From NCBI GenBank assembly GCA_936440205.1, contig OW387139.1, positions 25,694,378-25,758,377 of the forward strand: a stretch of DNA of 64,000 nucleotides. The letters are read 5' to 3'. The notes beneath the pieces are model-generated. The model was not told where the DNA came from, did no database searches, and was given only the letters and a program-made list of their open reading frames with translations. Shown here piece after piece: positions 45,276-64,000 of the stretch. Every line of letters starts with the position of its first letter. Position 1 is the stretch's first letter. The position numbers and the translations under genes were made by a program. The DNA comes from Lepidonotus clava. Lineage: Eukaryota > Annelida > Polychaeta > Phyllodocida > Polynoidae.

Positions 45276-46379
45276 TGTGCCTGCAGTGGCGGGAAGCCCT
45301 GTCAGCTGATGACATCTGGTGAGCAAATCTGAAACTAAGATTGGTAAGGCCTCACTGCACTGGCTTTGATGTGACTCCCAAATGTGCCATTATAACCACT
45401 TATTATGTAGACTAAATGATTGTCTCATGTTTCTATATTTTCTAAGGTAGTATTTTAGTGTTTCACTCGAAGCATTTATTTGTTTGTGCATTGAAAGTAT
45501 TTAGGTAGTACTGCGTATAAAATTTAGTGTAGCCACACCTAAGGGATCACATGTTGTTGTAAGAAGATGCCAAGCTGAAAATCAGGAAACTTTGAAGAAA
45601 TATGGCAAACTAGACCTGTGTAAGGCGCAACAAGGTATGTTCTAATGAAGAGATGTATACCCTAAATACACTGTGTCCCCCATTTATGTTGCATGTGGCC
45701 CATATTATCAAATATGACCAAGATTTGTGTGAGATCTGGCTGACCTGTACTGGGATTTCAGTCTGTCATATGGAACAGGGCTAGTATAGGCCTGTTATGA
45801 TGAACATACGAGTGTACACTACCAAATGAGTAGTACTATTGCGTGTCACGCGTGTAGAATTTATGCTGAATGCATAATTGAGAGTATATGAATGCTGAAT
45901 GTAAAGCATAAGTGTGTAAAATCTATGTCGGTGAATTTAAGATCTGTCACTACCAAAGTATTAGTAAAGGCTCTATATAAGCCTATGTCAGTTTTATTAC
46001 GATAATCTATCGTAGAAATGCATTATTTATGCATGTAGTATATCTATATTATGATATAACACTTCTATACCTTATGTGGTCCTAGGGACTTTTATAAATG
46101 ATTGTTTGCTTTCAAAGCATTTATGACTATGCAAGTCTTATCAAAGTACATCTATTATTCAGATAATATCAAAGAAAGTAAAGTATGACTACTATGCTAC
46201 TCAGTTAGCTCACAAGTTGTGAAGACTGTATAATATACTAAAGACACTCTACTTTTTCCTTACAGTTTTCACGGTGTTTACAAGTGTAACGTTCTACTAC
46301 CCATGTTCAACCTACCAAGAATAAACATCTGTTATAATTTAAAAGACTGTTGCTCGTCAATTACGCGGGTCCTGGTACA
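45276..46379 (+). repeat. 5' LTR of the BEL/Pao element
   Basis: TGTGCCTGCAGTGGC to CCTGGTACA, 1104 bp. AATAAACATC near the right edge is a candidate polyadenylation word. Confidence 0.93.
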
Positions 46380-46429
46380 GTGAAAACTTGTGCCATAGAA
46401 GACGAGACGAAACGTGATATCACTGATGA

Positions 46430-46625
46430 CGTCCTACCGAGGTGGCAACTGATGGCGTCCTACCGAAGTGGCAACTGATGGCGACCCACCGAGGTGGCAA
46501 CTGATGGTGACCTACCGAGGTGGCAGCTGCTGACCACCTACCGAGGTGGCAATTGATCTTGACCTAGAGAGGTGGCTACTGATCCTGACCTAGCGAGGTG
46601 GCTACTGATCCTGACACTCTGCAAT
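46430..46625 (+). repeat. Tandem repeat in the BEL/Pao leader
   Basis: About seven copies of a 26-28-base unit with core CCTACCGAGGTGGCAACTGA lie between the 5' LTR and gag. The unit drifts to GACCTAGCGAGGTGGCTACTGA in the last copies. The leader of LTR elements usually carries packaging signals, so a repeated RNA motif here is plausible but unproven. Confidence 0.75.
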
Positions 46626-47172
46626 GGCAACCCAGAAGTGCCATGTAACAAGATCATCAAAGTGAGAGACGCAATGCAACGAATGATGAACATCGTGTCG
46701 TGGTGGCAACAAAAGGGAAAATAAGAGACTAGGCAAACAGACAGCGCGAGCTGAAGACGTAGTGTCAAGACCAACCGAGAACATCTGATGACAGGTGGTG
46801 TGGCCAAAGGGTCGCACAAGGAACAGTCAAGACGCACATCTATGCCTGGTTATAGAAATAGAAACCCTTTTGTGAAAATCGTGATATGTGTTTTTCAAAA
46901 GATCGACTCACAATACAGCACTGTAAAAAGAACTGTACTGAGTCCATTGTATGCATGAACGTTAATACATGTATATGTTTTATTGCAGGATTTGCGTAAT
47001 AAGGTGTGATCTTTAAAAATCATATGTATGAATCACAGTTCAACCATTCCTAAGTACATTCAGGTCTAAGGTTATTTTACTGGCACATTTTGGGGTTACA
47101 TCTGGTTTAGTGTGGTGTCTCCTGACCGATTTACAAAATAGTACTAGTATTTTCTGATGGTGCAAATATAAA

Positions 47173-50100
47173 ATGAGTGGGCATCCCGAAGACGAAAATA
47201 TGGATCAAGCCTCTGAAAGAGAGTCGCAGAATGGCACCCAGGATCAGGATGAACATCATAGTAAAGATGGTGAGTCAGTGAATGGAAGGGAAGAAACTAA
47301 CGCTGGACCCTCAGACCCTCGTAGAAGTGAGCGAGAGCGTAAACTCACAGAAAAGGCCAGAGAGAACAAAATAGAAGAGCTTACAAAAGCTTTTTGGAAA
47401 TCACAGTCAGTGTATGTCTCGAAGATTATTGCCGCAGATGTGCGGATATGCGGGCCGTGTGAGGATGACGATTTGCAGGATATTGTAAAAACTCTAAATG
47501 AGGGATTTGTCAAAGTTGAGTCTATTTTTGAAGAATTGAAGACTACTTTAAATGCAGCGCCAGCTCACGAGATAGTGGTCACCATGGATAGACTCAAGGC
47601 AGACACGGACACAATTAAAAAGGAAGCCAATAAGAGACTGAAGGACAAAGAAGGTGATAATATCTCGAAGAAATCTTCCCACTCTGGACACTCTGGCCAA
47701 AAATCTAAGCATTCCACACACAAAGAAGACGATGGACATAGCCATGTCTCTAAACGTTCCAAGATGTCGGCTGGGTCTTCTAGGTCATCTACATCTTCCA
47801 AGCGTAGGGATGCAGAAGCAGCAGCCGCAGCACAAAGAGCCAAGTTAGAAGCGGCTGAAAGAAGGGCGCGTCTGGAAGAGGAGGTCCAGAAGTTAGAGAT
47901 GGAGACCCAAAGAAAAAAAAGAGAATTAGAACAGCAGAAAATTAAGGATGATCTTAAGGTTCAAGAGGCCAAGATCAAGGTCTACAAAGAAGATGAAGAA
48001 CGGCAGAGTACACGACTGAGCCTCTTTGCACGATCCAAAAAGACAGAGGATGACCAACCAGTGAGTGACATCAAGGCACTGGCAGAGGCTTTTGCAGCAT
48101 CAATAAGCCTGACACAAATTCCAGCTTTGGAGCCTTCTGTCTTCGATGGAGACCCCTTAAAATATCATGACTGGAGCCTCACCTTCAAAACCCTAATCGA
48201 GGAGAAAAAGATCCCAGAACGCGACAAAATTCATTACCTAAAAAGGTATGTAAGTGGACCAGCAAAAGAAGCGATCAGCGGCTACTTCATGCTTCGTAGT
48301 AGTTCTGCTTTTGAACAAGCCCGCGCTCTCCTAGAAGAGAGATACGGAAACCAGTTCATGGTCACTGAGGCATTCCGAGATAAACTAGAAGCTTGGCCAA
48401 AGGTCCAAGGAAGAGATGGTCAGGCACTAAGAAGATTCGCCGACTTCCTACTTCAATGTGAAGCCGCGATGACAGAGATGAAGGGTCTAGAGATCCTAAA
48501 TGATACTAGAGAAAATCGGAAGATGCTTCAGAAACTACCTGACTGGATCGTAAACAGATGGACCCGGATCGTGGCTGAAAAGAAAAGGAAGGAATCAACA
48601 TTTCCACCTTTCAGCGACTTTGTGAAGTTTATTGTAGATGAGGCCACCATCGCATGTGACCCAATTGTTTCCATAGGATCTCTTAAGGACAGTGCCGCCA
48701 AGGATCCTAGTAAGACGAAGGCAGTGGTGACGAAGGAAAAGAAAGGAGGTACGACCCCAGCAAGGGCGCTGGCCTCTGATGCTAAAGAAACTCCTACCAG
48801 TCCAAGCAAGACGTGCAGATTCTGTGAAAAGAATGGCCATGTTATAACAGAATGTAGATCCCTCAGTGGAAAGTCCGACCAAGAGAAAAAAGACTTTATA
48901 TTAAAGAACGGGCTCTGTTATGGCTGTTTAAACAGAGGGCACATGTCCAAAAGTTGTGCTCACAAAAGTACATGCAAGGTATGCAGCAAAAATCACCCCA
49001 CCAGTCTCCATATGGACAAGAAACCTGGAGAAGAAACTAAGGACCAGAAGACTGAGGTGAAGGACAAGCCAAACAAGACAAAAGATGACTCAGTCAAGCA
49101 AGACAAGTCAAAAGAAGAAGAGAAGAAAGTAGTCTGTGGGAAAGTCACGAAGGTTAGAAGTGAGGCGATGACTTCCATGATTGTCCCAGTGTGGGTCTCT
49201 TTGAAAAATCAGCCCCAGAGAGAGGAGTTAGTGTATGCCTTACTGGACACAATGTCTGATACAACATTTGTGTTAGAAGAAACCGCAGAGAAATTAGAAG
49301 CACCTTCGGAGGTAACTCAACTGAAGGTTTCAACAATTGCTTCAAAGGGTGACACCTTATCATGCAAGAAAGTCAGAGGGCTACAGGTGAGAGGGTTTCA
49401 TTCTTCTACACATATTGATCTACCGACCTCCTTCACTAGAGACTACATTCCCGCAGATACATCTCACATCCCTACCCATGATACAGCAAAGAAGTGGGTA
49501 CATCTCAGACGGATCGCTCACCTGATTCCAAGCCTGCAAAACTGTGAAGTGGGACTTCTCATTGGTTATAACTGTCCTCTCGCTTTGGCTCCAAGGAGCT
49601 ATATCACCGGAGAAGGTGATCAGCCCTTTGCACTGCAAACTGACCTTGGATGGAGCATCATTGGAGGGAGTGACATGAAGGCTCAAAGTGATGCGACTGG
49701 TGAGACTCACCGAATCCTAGTAAGAGAAGTAAGAGATGGCTTGACAAGCCAGCAGACCCAGCGCCAAGAGGTGCATTTTGTAGCTAAGACTTCAACAAAA
49801 GAAGTAATGGATGTCAAACCTGCTGAGATACTACGCATCTTTGAAAGGGATTTTAATGACGACCCCAAGGTCGAGAAGCCTATGTCCCAGGATGACCTTC
49901 TTTTTCTTAGGAAAATAGGTGATACATCCACCAGTTGGAAAACGGACATTACAGCATGCCTCTTCCCTTCAAGAGCAGACCAAATCTTCCGAACAACAGA
50001 CATATAGCTGCGAAACGGTTCGAGCATCTAACTCGTCGCTTCAACTCTGACCCAAAATACCAAGAAGATTACAGAAAATTCATGAAAGAGATAATTCAGC

Positions 50101-53100
50101 GTGGAGACGCTGAAAAGGTTCCTGCTGATGAGATGGAAAAGAGTCAGGTGTGGTACATACCTCATCATGGAGTATACCACCCCAAGAAGCCTGATAAAAT
50201 AAGAGTTGTATTTGACTGTAGTTCTCACTACAAGGGAACGTCACTTAATGACCATCTCCTTCAGGGACCCGACCTAACGAACAGTCTTATAGGAGTTCTG
50301 ATTCGTTTTCGTCAAGAGAAGATTGCCGTGACATGCGATGTCGAGAAGATGTTCCACCAGTTCAGAGTCGACGAAGAAGACCGTGACTATCTCAGATTCA
50401 TCTGGGAAGATGGCGACTATCGAATGAAGGTCCATCTATTTGGGGCTACCTCTTCACCTGGATGTGCGAATTTTGGACTCAAGCAACTGGCAAAGGACCA
50501 CAGGGAAGAAGGCGCCCAAGCCGCGGAATTCATTGGGAAGAATTTCTATGTGGATGACGGCCTGACCAGTGTTGATTCTGTGGAGAGTGCTAAGAAACTG
50601 GTTACAGAGACCAAGAACATGTGTGCCAAAGGAAACTTGAGACTCCACAAGTTTGTTTCCAACAGCCGTGAGGTTTTGGAAGTAGTACCTCCCACTGACC
50701 GTGCCATAGACATAGAGAAGCTGGACCTGTCCTTTGGAGACTCACCGATGGAAAGAGTTCTTGGAATCCAATGGTGTGTAGAGTCAGACACTTTCCAGTT
50801 CAGGTTAGAGCTCAAGGATCAGCCGACCACACGTCGAGGCATCCTATCGACGATTGCCTCTATCTATGACCCACTCGGATTCCTGGCACCATATGTGTTG
50901 AGAGGCAAACAGGTATTACAAGAAATGTGTAGGGAAGGTACCGGATGGGACGACCCCCTACCAGAAACTCTTGAAGAAAGCTGGGAACATTGGAAAGCAG
51001 ACCTCGTGGAACTGGCAAATGTCAAGGTTCCAAGGTGCTACCAGCCAGAGACCCTAGAGAAGGTAAAGAAATATGAGTTACATCACTTTTCAGATGCCTC
51101 AACGACTGGGTATGGACAGTGCTCCTACCTGAGAGTGATAGACGAAAAGGACAATGTACACTGTTCACTCATCATGGGAAAGGCAAGAGTGACACCCTTG
51201 AAAGTTGTCACTATTCCCAGATTAGAGCTTCAGGCCGCTGTTACTTCTGTAAAGATCAGCAGCCTCATCAAAGAAGAGTTGGATATGACAGACATCCAAG
51301 AGTACTTTTGGACCGATTCAAAGGTAACCTTAGGGTACATTCAAAATGATGCCAAGCGTTTCCATGTGTACGTGGCAAATCGGGTTCAGAAGATAAGACA
51401 GGCAACCAGCCCTGATCAGTGGCATTATGTTCCGACAGGTGAAAATCCCGCAGACCATGCATCCCGAGGTTTAGGAGTCAAGCAGCTGATTTCCTCAAAC
51501 TGGTTTACCGGACCATCCTTCCTCTGGGAAGTGGATCTACCCACAGACAGGATCATTACGGAAGAACTTGATGAAGAAGATCCTGAGGTAAAGTGCCGGA
51601 CTGTTCATGCGATGAAATCAGAAGAAGTATCACTACTTAGTCGCATTGACCACTTTTCAGACTGGACCAGAGCTGTCAAAGGCATTGCTACACTGCAACG
51701 CTTCCTGTTACAGAGAAAAAACTCCAAGAAAGAGAGTGACACAGAGACGAGTGTTATTGAAGAAAGAAGGAAGGCAGAGCATACCATTATTAAGATGGTT
51801 CAAGAAGAAGCGTTCACTCAGGAGATCCAGTCATTGAAAAACAATGTAAGCAAGGATCAAGTGAATAGTCAGAGTCAACTTGTTAAGTTGGATCCTTTTC
51901 TTGACGAAGATGGGATCTTGAGGGTTGGAGGACGCCTTGCTCAGTCATCTACCCTTCCCTATGAGATTAGACACCCAGTGATCCTCCCGAAGAAGAGTCA
52001 TGTCTCCAACCTCATCATTGGGCACTGCCATGAGAAAGTTGCACATCAAGGACGAGGGATGACAGTTAATGAAGTACGGTCGAATGGATACTGGATCATT
52101 GGTCTTAGTACCACTGTGGCGTCCCACATACACAGATGTGTTCAGTGCAGGAAGCTACGAGGAAGAACTCAGGATCAGAAGATGGGAAGTCTTCCAGAAG
52201 AAAGGCTGGAGCCAACACCCCCTTTCACTTATTGTGGGTTTGATTGCTTCGGACCTTTTATCGTCAAGGAGGGACGAAAGGAAATGAAGAAGTATGGACT
52301 ACTCTTCACTTGTATGGCATCACGAGCTGTACACATAGAAATGCTTGATGACATGTCCACAGACGCCTTTATCAATGCTCTCAGATGCTTTATTGCATTG
52401 CGTGGTAAGGTGAGACAACTCCGTTCTGACAGAGGGACCAACTTCGTGGGAGCAGAGAATGAGTTGAAGAAAGCCTTAATGGAAGTGAAAGAAGAAAAGG
52501 TACGAACCTTCTTGGCAGAGAATGGATGCGACTTTGTGTCAAATGTACCTAGCGCTAGCCATATGGGAGGTGTATGGGAACGCCAAATAAGAACCATCAG
52601 GAGCGTGTTAAACGCCATACTGAAACGAGAAAATACGAGGCTGGACAGTTCATCACTCCGGACATTTTTCTATGAGGCCATGGCTATTGTGAACAGCAGG
52701 CCACTGTCCGTCGAGAACCAAGACGATCCTTGTGGGCCAAGACCTTTGACCCCTAATCACTTGCTCACAATGAAGACAGGAGTTACTGTGCCACCACCCG
52801 GAGATTTTCCAAGAGAAGATGTCTATGCAAGACGAAGATGGAGGCGTGTACAACACCTGGCCAATCAATTTTGGACTAGGTGGAAACAAGAATATCTGTC
52901 TAACCTACAAGTGAGACGGAAGTGGGGCAAAACGCGACGTAACCTGGAAGAAGGTGACGTTGTACTTCTAAAGGATGAAGACCTTGTGAGAAGTCATTGG
53001 AAGACGGCACGCATTGTAGAAGCTACGGCTGGCAAAGATGGACTGGTCCGTAAGGTGAAACTCCTCGTGTCCGACTCAGCTCTGTCAAAGGATGGAAAAC

Positions 53101-53177
53101 GTATAAAGAAGGCCAGTTTCTTGGAAAGGCCTATCCATAAACTGACTGTGTTGGTGGAGAATTCCAAGGACGCTTAG
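47173..53177 (+). CDS. Gag-pol region of the BEL/Pao element
   Basis: Gag starts MSGHPEDENMDQ and has a long charged helical part (coiled-coil-like, around residues 215-285), a Pao-type capsid segment (FDGDPLKYHDWSLTFKTL; ARALLEERYGNQF) and two zinc knuckles near 48815-48970 (CRFCEKNGHVITEC, CYGCLNRGHMSKSC). A protease-like segment follows (YALLDTMSDTTF near 49235). RT lies at about 50190-50700 with RVVFDCSS and NFYVDDGLTSVDS, RNase H near 51070-51330 (FSDASTTGYG, FWTDSKVTLGY). The integrase has an HxxxH...CxxC zinc site (CVQCRKLRG near 52140), FDCFGPF near 52240, LRSDRGTNFVGAEN near 52420 and PSASHMGGVWERQIRT near 52550. Nearly all of it is open, with about one break. Described as a fossil copy. 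Confidence 0.92.
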
Positions 53178-53214
53178 TTTGGAATAAATCACGATCCGTG
53201 ATTTTGGTGGGGAG

Positions 53215-54318
53215 TGTGCCTGCAGTGGCGGGAAGCCCTGTCAGCTGATGACATCTGGTGAGCAAATCTGAAACTAAGATTGGTAAGGCCTCACTGCACT
53301 GGCTTTGATGTGACTCCCAAATGTGCCATTATAACCACTTATTATGTAGACTAAATGATTGTCTCATGTTTCTATATTTTCTAAGGTAGTATTTTAGTGT
53401 TTCACTCGAAGCATTTATTTGTTTGTGCATTGAAAGTATTTAGGTAGTACTGCGTATAAAATTTAGTGTAGCCACACCTAAGGGATCACATGTTGTTGTA
53501 AGAAGATGCCAAGCTGAAAATCAGGAAACTTTGAAGAAATATGGCAAACTAGACCTGTGTAAGGCGCAACAAGGTATGTTCTAATGAAGAGATGTATACC
53601 CTAAATACACTGTGTCCCCCATTTATGTTGCATGTGGCCCATATTATCAAATATGACCAAGATTTGTGTGAGATCTGGCTGACCTGTACTGGGATTTCAG
53701 TCTGTCATATGGAACAGGGCTAGTATAGGCCTGTTATGATGAACATACGAGTGTACACTACCAAATGAGTAGTACTATTGCGTGTCACGCGTGTAGAATT
53801 TATGCTGAATGCATAATTGAGAGTATATGAATGCTGAATGTAAAGCATAAGTGTGTAAAATCTATGTCGGTGAATTTAAGATCTGTCACTACCAAAGTAT
53901 TAGTAAAGGCTCTATATAAGCCTATGTCAGTTTTATTACGATAATCTATCGTAGAAATGCATTATTTATGCATGTAGTATATCTATATTATGATATAACA
54001 CTTCTATACCTTATGTGGTCCTAGGGACTTTTATAAATGATTGTTTGCTTTCAAAGCATTTATGACTATGCAAGTCTTATCAAAGTACATCTATTATTCA
54101 GATAATATCAAAGAAAGTAAAGTATGACTACTATGCTACTCAGTTAGCTCACAAGTTGTGAAGACTGTATAATATACTAAAGACACTCTACTTTTTCCTT
54201 ACAGTTTTCACGGTGTTTACAAGTGTAACGTTCTACTACCCATGTTCAACCTACCAAGAATAAACATCTGTTATAATTTAAAAGACTGTTGCTCGTCAAT
54301 TACGCGGGTCCTGGTACA
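53215..54318 (+). repeat. 3' LTR of the BEL/Pao element
   Basis: 1104 bp, same length as the 5' LTR and no difference noticed on reading both. Preceded by a TTTTGGTGGGGAG purine-rich stretch. Confidence 0.93.
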
Positions 54319-54422
54319 GGTACGAACCTATTGATAACACCTCATGCTTAATAAACATGGCGGTCTGACGAACCAGAGTCCTAGTGAGTAGTCTGATGAA
54401 TATTAGCCCACAGAATATCACA
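54319..54422 (+). repeat. 3' LTR of Gypsy B, right piece
   Basis: Opens with the second GGTAC copy, continues GAACCTATTGATAACACC and ends AATATCACA, completing the LTR cut at 45275. It carries an extra GTGAGTA absent from the 5' LTR. Confidence 0.88.
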
Positions 54423-56051
54423 CACACACCCCCCCCCCCCCCCCCTGGATCCGCCCCTGCAGACTAGTACATCTATTCTTAGAGTATGTACCACCGAGTT
54501 TGGCAATAAAATTCACTTTGAGAAGTGTATATTATGTTATTGTTAACACCCTAGATCTAGATCTATCAGAAATACTCGACCGAAAGTAAAATGTTCAACC
54601 ACGGAAACGTTACCACCATCAATCAAGGTTGACTGCATTGTGAACTTGAGGCACCTACATTTCATTCTAGATCCATTCGACAAAAAGAGAAATAACATAA
54701 CTGACATAAAAACCAGTCAAGTGTATTCTTAGTTGAAGCATATACTGACCTGAATGTACAGAAGAAGACCAAATCATCTGTTTCTTTAGGGTAAGCCTAC
54801 GGATATATTATAGTAAACAAGGACGCGTGTCGACCTGTTTGTTGACGTTTTCGTTCTGACCTGACAGGAAGTGCTTTACGTGAAGTACTACGAAATAACA
54901 CCAGAGGACGCCACAACAATTATTTAGCTGGTGGCGCCATCTAGTGTTTTGTGGGTAATATACGCAGACAGGCCAGAGTGCTTGGGCGTAAATTTATCAA
55001 ATTTTATGATTAGTTTGAGAGAGGGAGGAGATTGGTAGACGATAGTGATCACTGATATCAATTAAATTCTTTTTTTCGTTTTTTTTTGTTTGCGGACAGC
55101 AGTCATGAGCAGTAAGCGTCAGTTACAGTAGTTTGGGAAACGGATCCGAGATCGGGCCTCAGGCCGAGCTTTATCTTGTTCAAGGTCCGCCAACTCCACG
55201 AGTGGGGCCTCAGTGATGATTACTATTGGTCCCATCACAGATTTATTTTGAATTCGCATAGCTTTAATTGCTTATCAATACCCTCGAATAGAAACACGTA
55301 TTTCGTATACCCGTGTTTCCAATACTTAAGTTCTGTAAACCTATAGATCAGCTCCGTCATTAAAGGCTCGCTCATCTTATTCAGATCTCATCAAATAAGA
55401 CTGCTGTATGCGATATTCAACGTTAAATAGTGCCAGATTTGGCATTTTGCCGTAGGTCATCAAAAACTTTTACTTCAGTTTTGGTAACTAGCAACAAAGT
55501 TAGCTTTTAATGCAACCCAAAAAGGGTTAAAATCCTTAGCTCCTTATTGATAAATATATTTCACAGTATTACTTTGCATGTGTATTTTGAGTTAGTAATC
55601 ACGTGAATTTCCTAATGATTTTGCATTACATTTGAAATTTCATCAGTTTAGTACCTTACGAAATTATATTTCTAATACATAAAACCTAACACAATTTCCC
55701 ACAGAAAACTGAATTTTATTTTTCTTTTTTTTTTCACGGCAACTGCATTACGTACATAGAAAATACAGTAAGTGGCCTGCAGTTGTAGTTTTTTTTTTGT
55801 CAAGATAATTTTATCCAGATTCCATGTGGGACAAGGTCTCGTCTCCCTCTTTCGCGGCATGTTCTCGTCACATAAGTACGATCCTCACTAAATATTTTAC
55901 TCAAATGATTATCATTATAAGTACAATGTACAGACAGCGAGGCATACTCTCAAATAATCTGCGGTCTACATTCACACGGAGTTGAAATTTTACGTCAACG
56001 ACGCATGTATATCTTCACAAAGTTTATCATCCACAGCATAACTTATTATCT
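54423..56051. other. Non-coding spacer and 3' flank of the ATP synthase alpha gene
   Basis: A CA/C-run borders Gypsy B. No coding frame with motifs is seen. The right end should contain the ATP synthase alpha 3' UTR; reading on the minus strand, an AATAAA-type word is not clearly placed. Confidence 0.55.
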
Positions 56052-62641
<6,590 letters not shown>

Positions 62642-63345
62642 GTTTCAGCGGCTGTGGTTCAACTGCAGTGTGCAATGGCCGCCAGAGGACAGACCGTGGT
62701 GGGAGAAGGGCGTCCCCGTTATCGGCAGGTAAAACACGGATTCGGCCCAGTGCCAAAAGTAATCAAGGGAGAATACATTGCATAAATAACACCACCGAGT
62801 AGTCCGAACTCCAAATTGAATTAATATCCTCGAGTCTAGCACATCGATTGAATTTAGAGAATAGTTTCCATAAAATATTAATGTTAATTACATAAACAGT
62901 ACCATTGTGTTACATGTGTAAAATGATTGATGTCAAAATGATCTAGTATGCTCCCACAAGATGCTAAAATTTCCGTTTATGCAGTACTAAATTATAACTT
63001 TTATAATACTCTCAACACCCCAAAAATCGTGTGTTTTTCTTTAAAGAAAGATTAATTATTTCTCTTTAACTATTGCTCACAACAAGAAAGTAAATTTCAT
63101 CCATATATTTATGAATGAGCAATTGCAATCAAAGTTTTTAATATTACTGAAAAGGTTTGAGACTATCTTTATCACGTGACTTGCTCACATGACAGTGCGT
63201 GAACATCATCACACGAAGGGAAGCTACTATTTTGCCAAAATTCTACGTCTGTAACGAAATTAACGACTACGACAATACACAGCAGGTGTAAATCATTGCT
63301 ATTTGGATACCTTGAAGCATTGGTAGCTGGTGGACAACAAAAACA
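62642..63345. promoter_or_regulatory. ATP5F1A 5' UTR and promoter region, possibly bidirectional
   Basis: On the minus strand, the 60 bases before the ATG contain GGCGGCCATT and are GC-richer than the surroundings, fitting a TATA-less housekeeping promoter. A putative first coding exon on the plus strand begins 705 bases away, so the interval may drive both genes. Transcription start sites cannot be placed from sequence alone. Confidence 0.4.
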
Positions 63346-63399
63346 ATGTTGCGTGTCACTTCAAAAGTTCTAATGAGTATGATGACGCTCATATTCTGG
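63346..63399 (+). CDS. Possible first coding exon of a divergent gene
   Basis: ACAATG opens an 18-codon frame, MLRVTSKVLMSMMTLIFW, that ends exactly at a strong donor (TGG|GTGAGTAG) in phase 0. The peptide is hydrophobic with one early basic residue and another at position 7, compatible with a signal peptide or anchor. No later exon is recognised before the window ends, so the product is unknown. The call rests on the start context, the hydrophobic pattern and the donor, any of which could be chance. Confidence 0.35.
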
Positions 63400-64000
63400 G
63401 TGAGTAGCTTCATGACATAAATTTATCCGGCTAAACTCTTGAGTGTGAGTAAACAAAAGTAAACGTTACATTACGAAAAAACTGTTTGTCTGCATCGATA
63501 ATACTGTAATAGAAGGGCAGAGTTGTAAGAGATTGGAGCTTCCAGAATTGGCCGACATCTGAGACTTGAGAGTAGTCCCCACCCTTGAAACTCAACTAGC
63601 TCTGTCAGTCTGTGTTTAATTAACTGTTACTGTGGAGGTCAGTCTTGACGTATCACGACGTATGACGCCGGTATGAACTATGACTAGATCTATGTGTCAC
63701 TAACACTTTACTGAAAGTAATATAGAATCTGGGAATCCCAAACTTAGCTAGTATATCTGCTTTAATTACATTTTAGTTGTACTTGTAGCTTCCAATTCCC
63801 ATTGGCATTGTCTGCACAGCCACAGTAACGTGAAAATGTTAGGGCCGCGCCATTTGACATTTAAAAACCTATAGAAGTGTTATAATAATATGTCACATTG
63901 AATTTTTGAACAGTGCACCAAGAGAACATTAATAATTTTCAAAGATATTGAAATGTAGCAAAATAGCGCATTTCTTGAATATGTCTCATTATCCTCAGTG
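63400..64000. other. No feature seen
   Basis: Intron or spacer sequence to the window edge; no exon-like frame is supported. Confidence 0.5.

Larger units (their letters stand above)
45276..54318 (+). mobile_element. BEL/Pao LTR retrotransposon, young and nearly whole
   Basis: A 9.0 kb element with 1104-bp LTRs (TG...CA) that look identical to me throughout, flanked by the 5-bp duplication GGTAC (45271-45275, 54319-54323). Order: LTR, a leader with tandem repeats, gag with two zinc knuckles, protease, RT, RNase H, integrase, LTR. The Pao-type RT and RNase H blocks (KIRVVFDCSS, YVDDGLTSVDS, HHFSDASTTGYG) and the integrase with GFDCFGPF fix the superfamily. It sits in the 3' LTR of Gypsy B. 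I count about one break in the coding region. Identical LTRs mean a very recent insertion on the genome's time scale. Confidence 0.93.
39924..54422 (+). mobile_element. Ty3/Gypsy LTR retrotransposon B, broken, with BEL/Pao insertion in its 3' LTR
   Basis: A small-LTR element (about 146 bp) with TGGCGTCTTAGAAG directly after the 5' LTR as primer-binding site. It has a gag region, protease-RT-RH-integrase in Gypsy order, and an A-run plus GGGAGA as purine tract before the 3' LTR. Its 3' LTR is cut in two (45222-45275 and 54319-54422) by the BEL/Pao element. The proteins resemble those usually annotated K02A2.6-like in marine invertebrates. The coding region has about five breaks. LTR divergence of several sites in 146 bases, plus a 7-base indel, makes it clearly older than both Gypsy A and the BEL element. 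Its target duplication is obscured by a CA/C-run at the right edge. Confidence 0.88.

Overview
The window is nuclear DNA of an invertebrate animal, probably marine. Host genes are intron-rich with GT-AG junctions, introns and spacers are AT-rich, and transposons of many classes are packed in, including a BEL/Pao element, K02A2.6-like Ty3/Gypsy copies, a Penelope-like element, a SINE pair and MITEs. The recurrent TAGGCCTA-type words in non-coding DNA would suit an echinoderm or related deuterostome, but that is only a hint; I cannot name the species.

Layout. (1) 1-15185 is a three-level nest. A Penelope-like element (PLE) is split by a 5'-truncated LINE, and the LINE is split by a 12.4 kb Ty3/Gypsy element (A) read on the minus strand. 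Element A has about 1 kb LTRs, gag, pol and an unusual 5.7 kb tail with a two-zinc-finger reading frame, an array of covarying hairpins and intron-like signals on the opposite strand. (2) 15.2-25.3 kb has no recognisable host gene. It holds a tRNA-derived SINE, MITEs, a piggyBac-type non-autonomous element with TTAA ends, a 2.2 kb foldback element and a solo LTR with a 4-bp target duplication. (3) 25.5-32.0 kb is a plus-strand host gene for a multi-pass membrane protein of unknown family, with a large intron containing a second SINE and a 19-bp minisatellite. (4) 33.9-35.1 kb, minus strand, encodes an ankyrin-repeat/SOCS-box (ASB) protein. (5) 35.7-39.9 kb is MITE- and LTR-relic-rich spacer. 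(6) 39924-54422 is a second nest: an old small-LTR Ty3/Gypsy element (B) whose 3' LTR is split by a very young BEL/Pao element with apparently identical 1104-bp LTRs and a 5-bp GGTAC duplication. (7) 56052-62641, minus strand, is an intact nine-exon gene for the mitochondrial F1 ATP synthase alpha subunit. A possible first exon of a divergent gene starts at 63346.

Host genes. The ATP synthase alpha gene is complete: all nine coding exons join in frame to 552 codons plus stop, close to the mammalian precursor's 553 residues. The ASB gene is an intact coding exon with a probable separate 5' untranslated exon. The membrane-protein gene lacks its first exon(s) in what I can identify. The membrane-protein and ASB genes are convergent, with about 1.9 kb between their stop codons.

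The most unusual signals are the hairpin array in Gypsy element A (eight hairpins sharing one hexaloop while stems covary), similar fixed-loop hairpin repeats in two unrelated spots (18.3-18.6 kb and inside the piggyBac-type MITE), and element A's long accessory region. All coordinates come from reading the sequence by eye; no searches were run.
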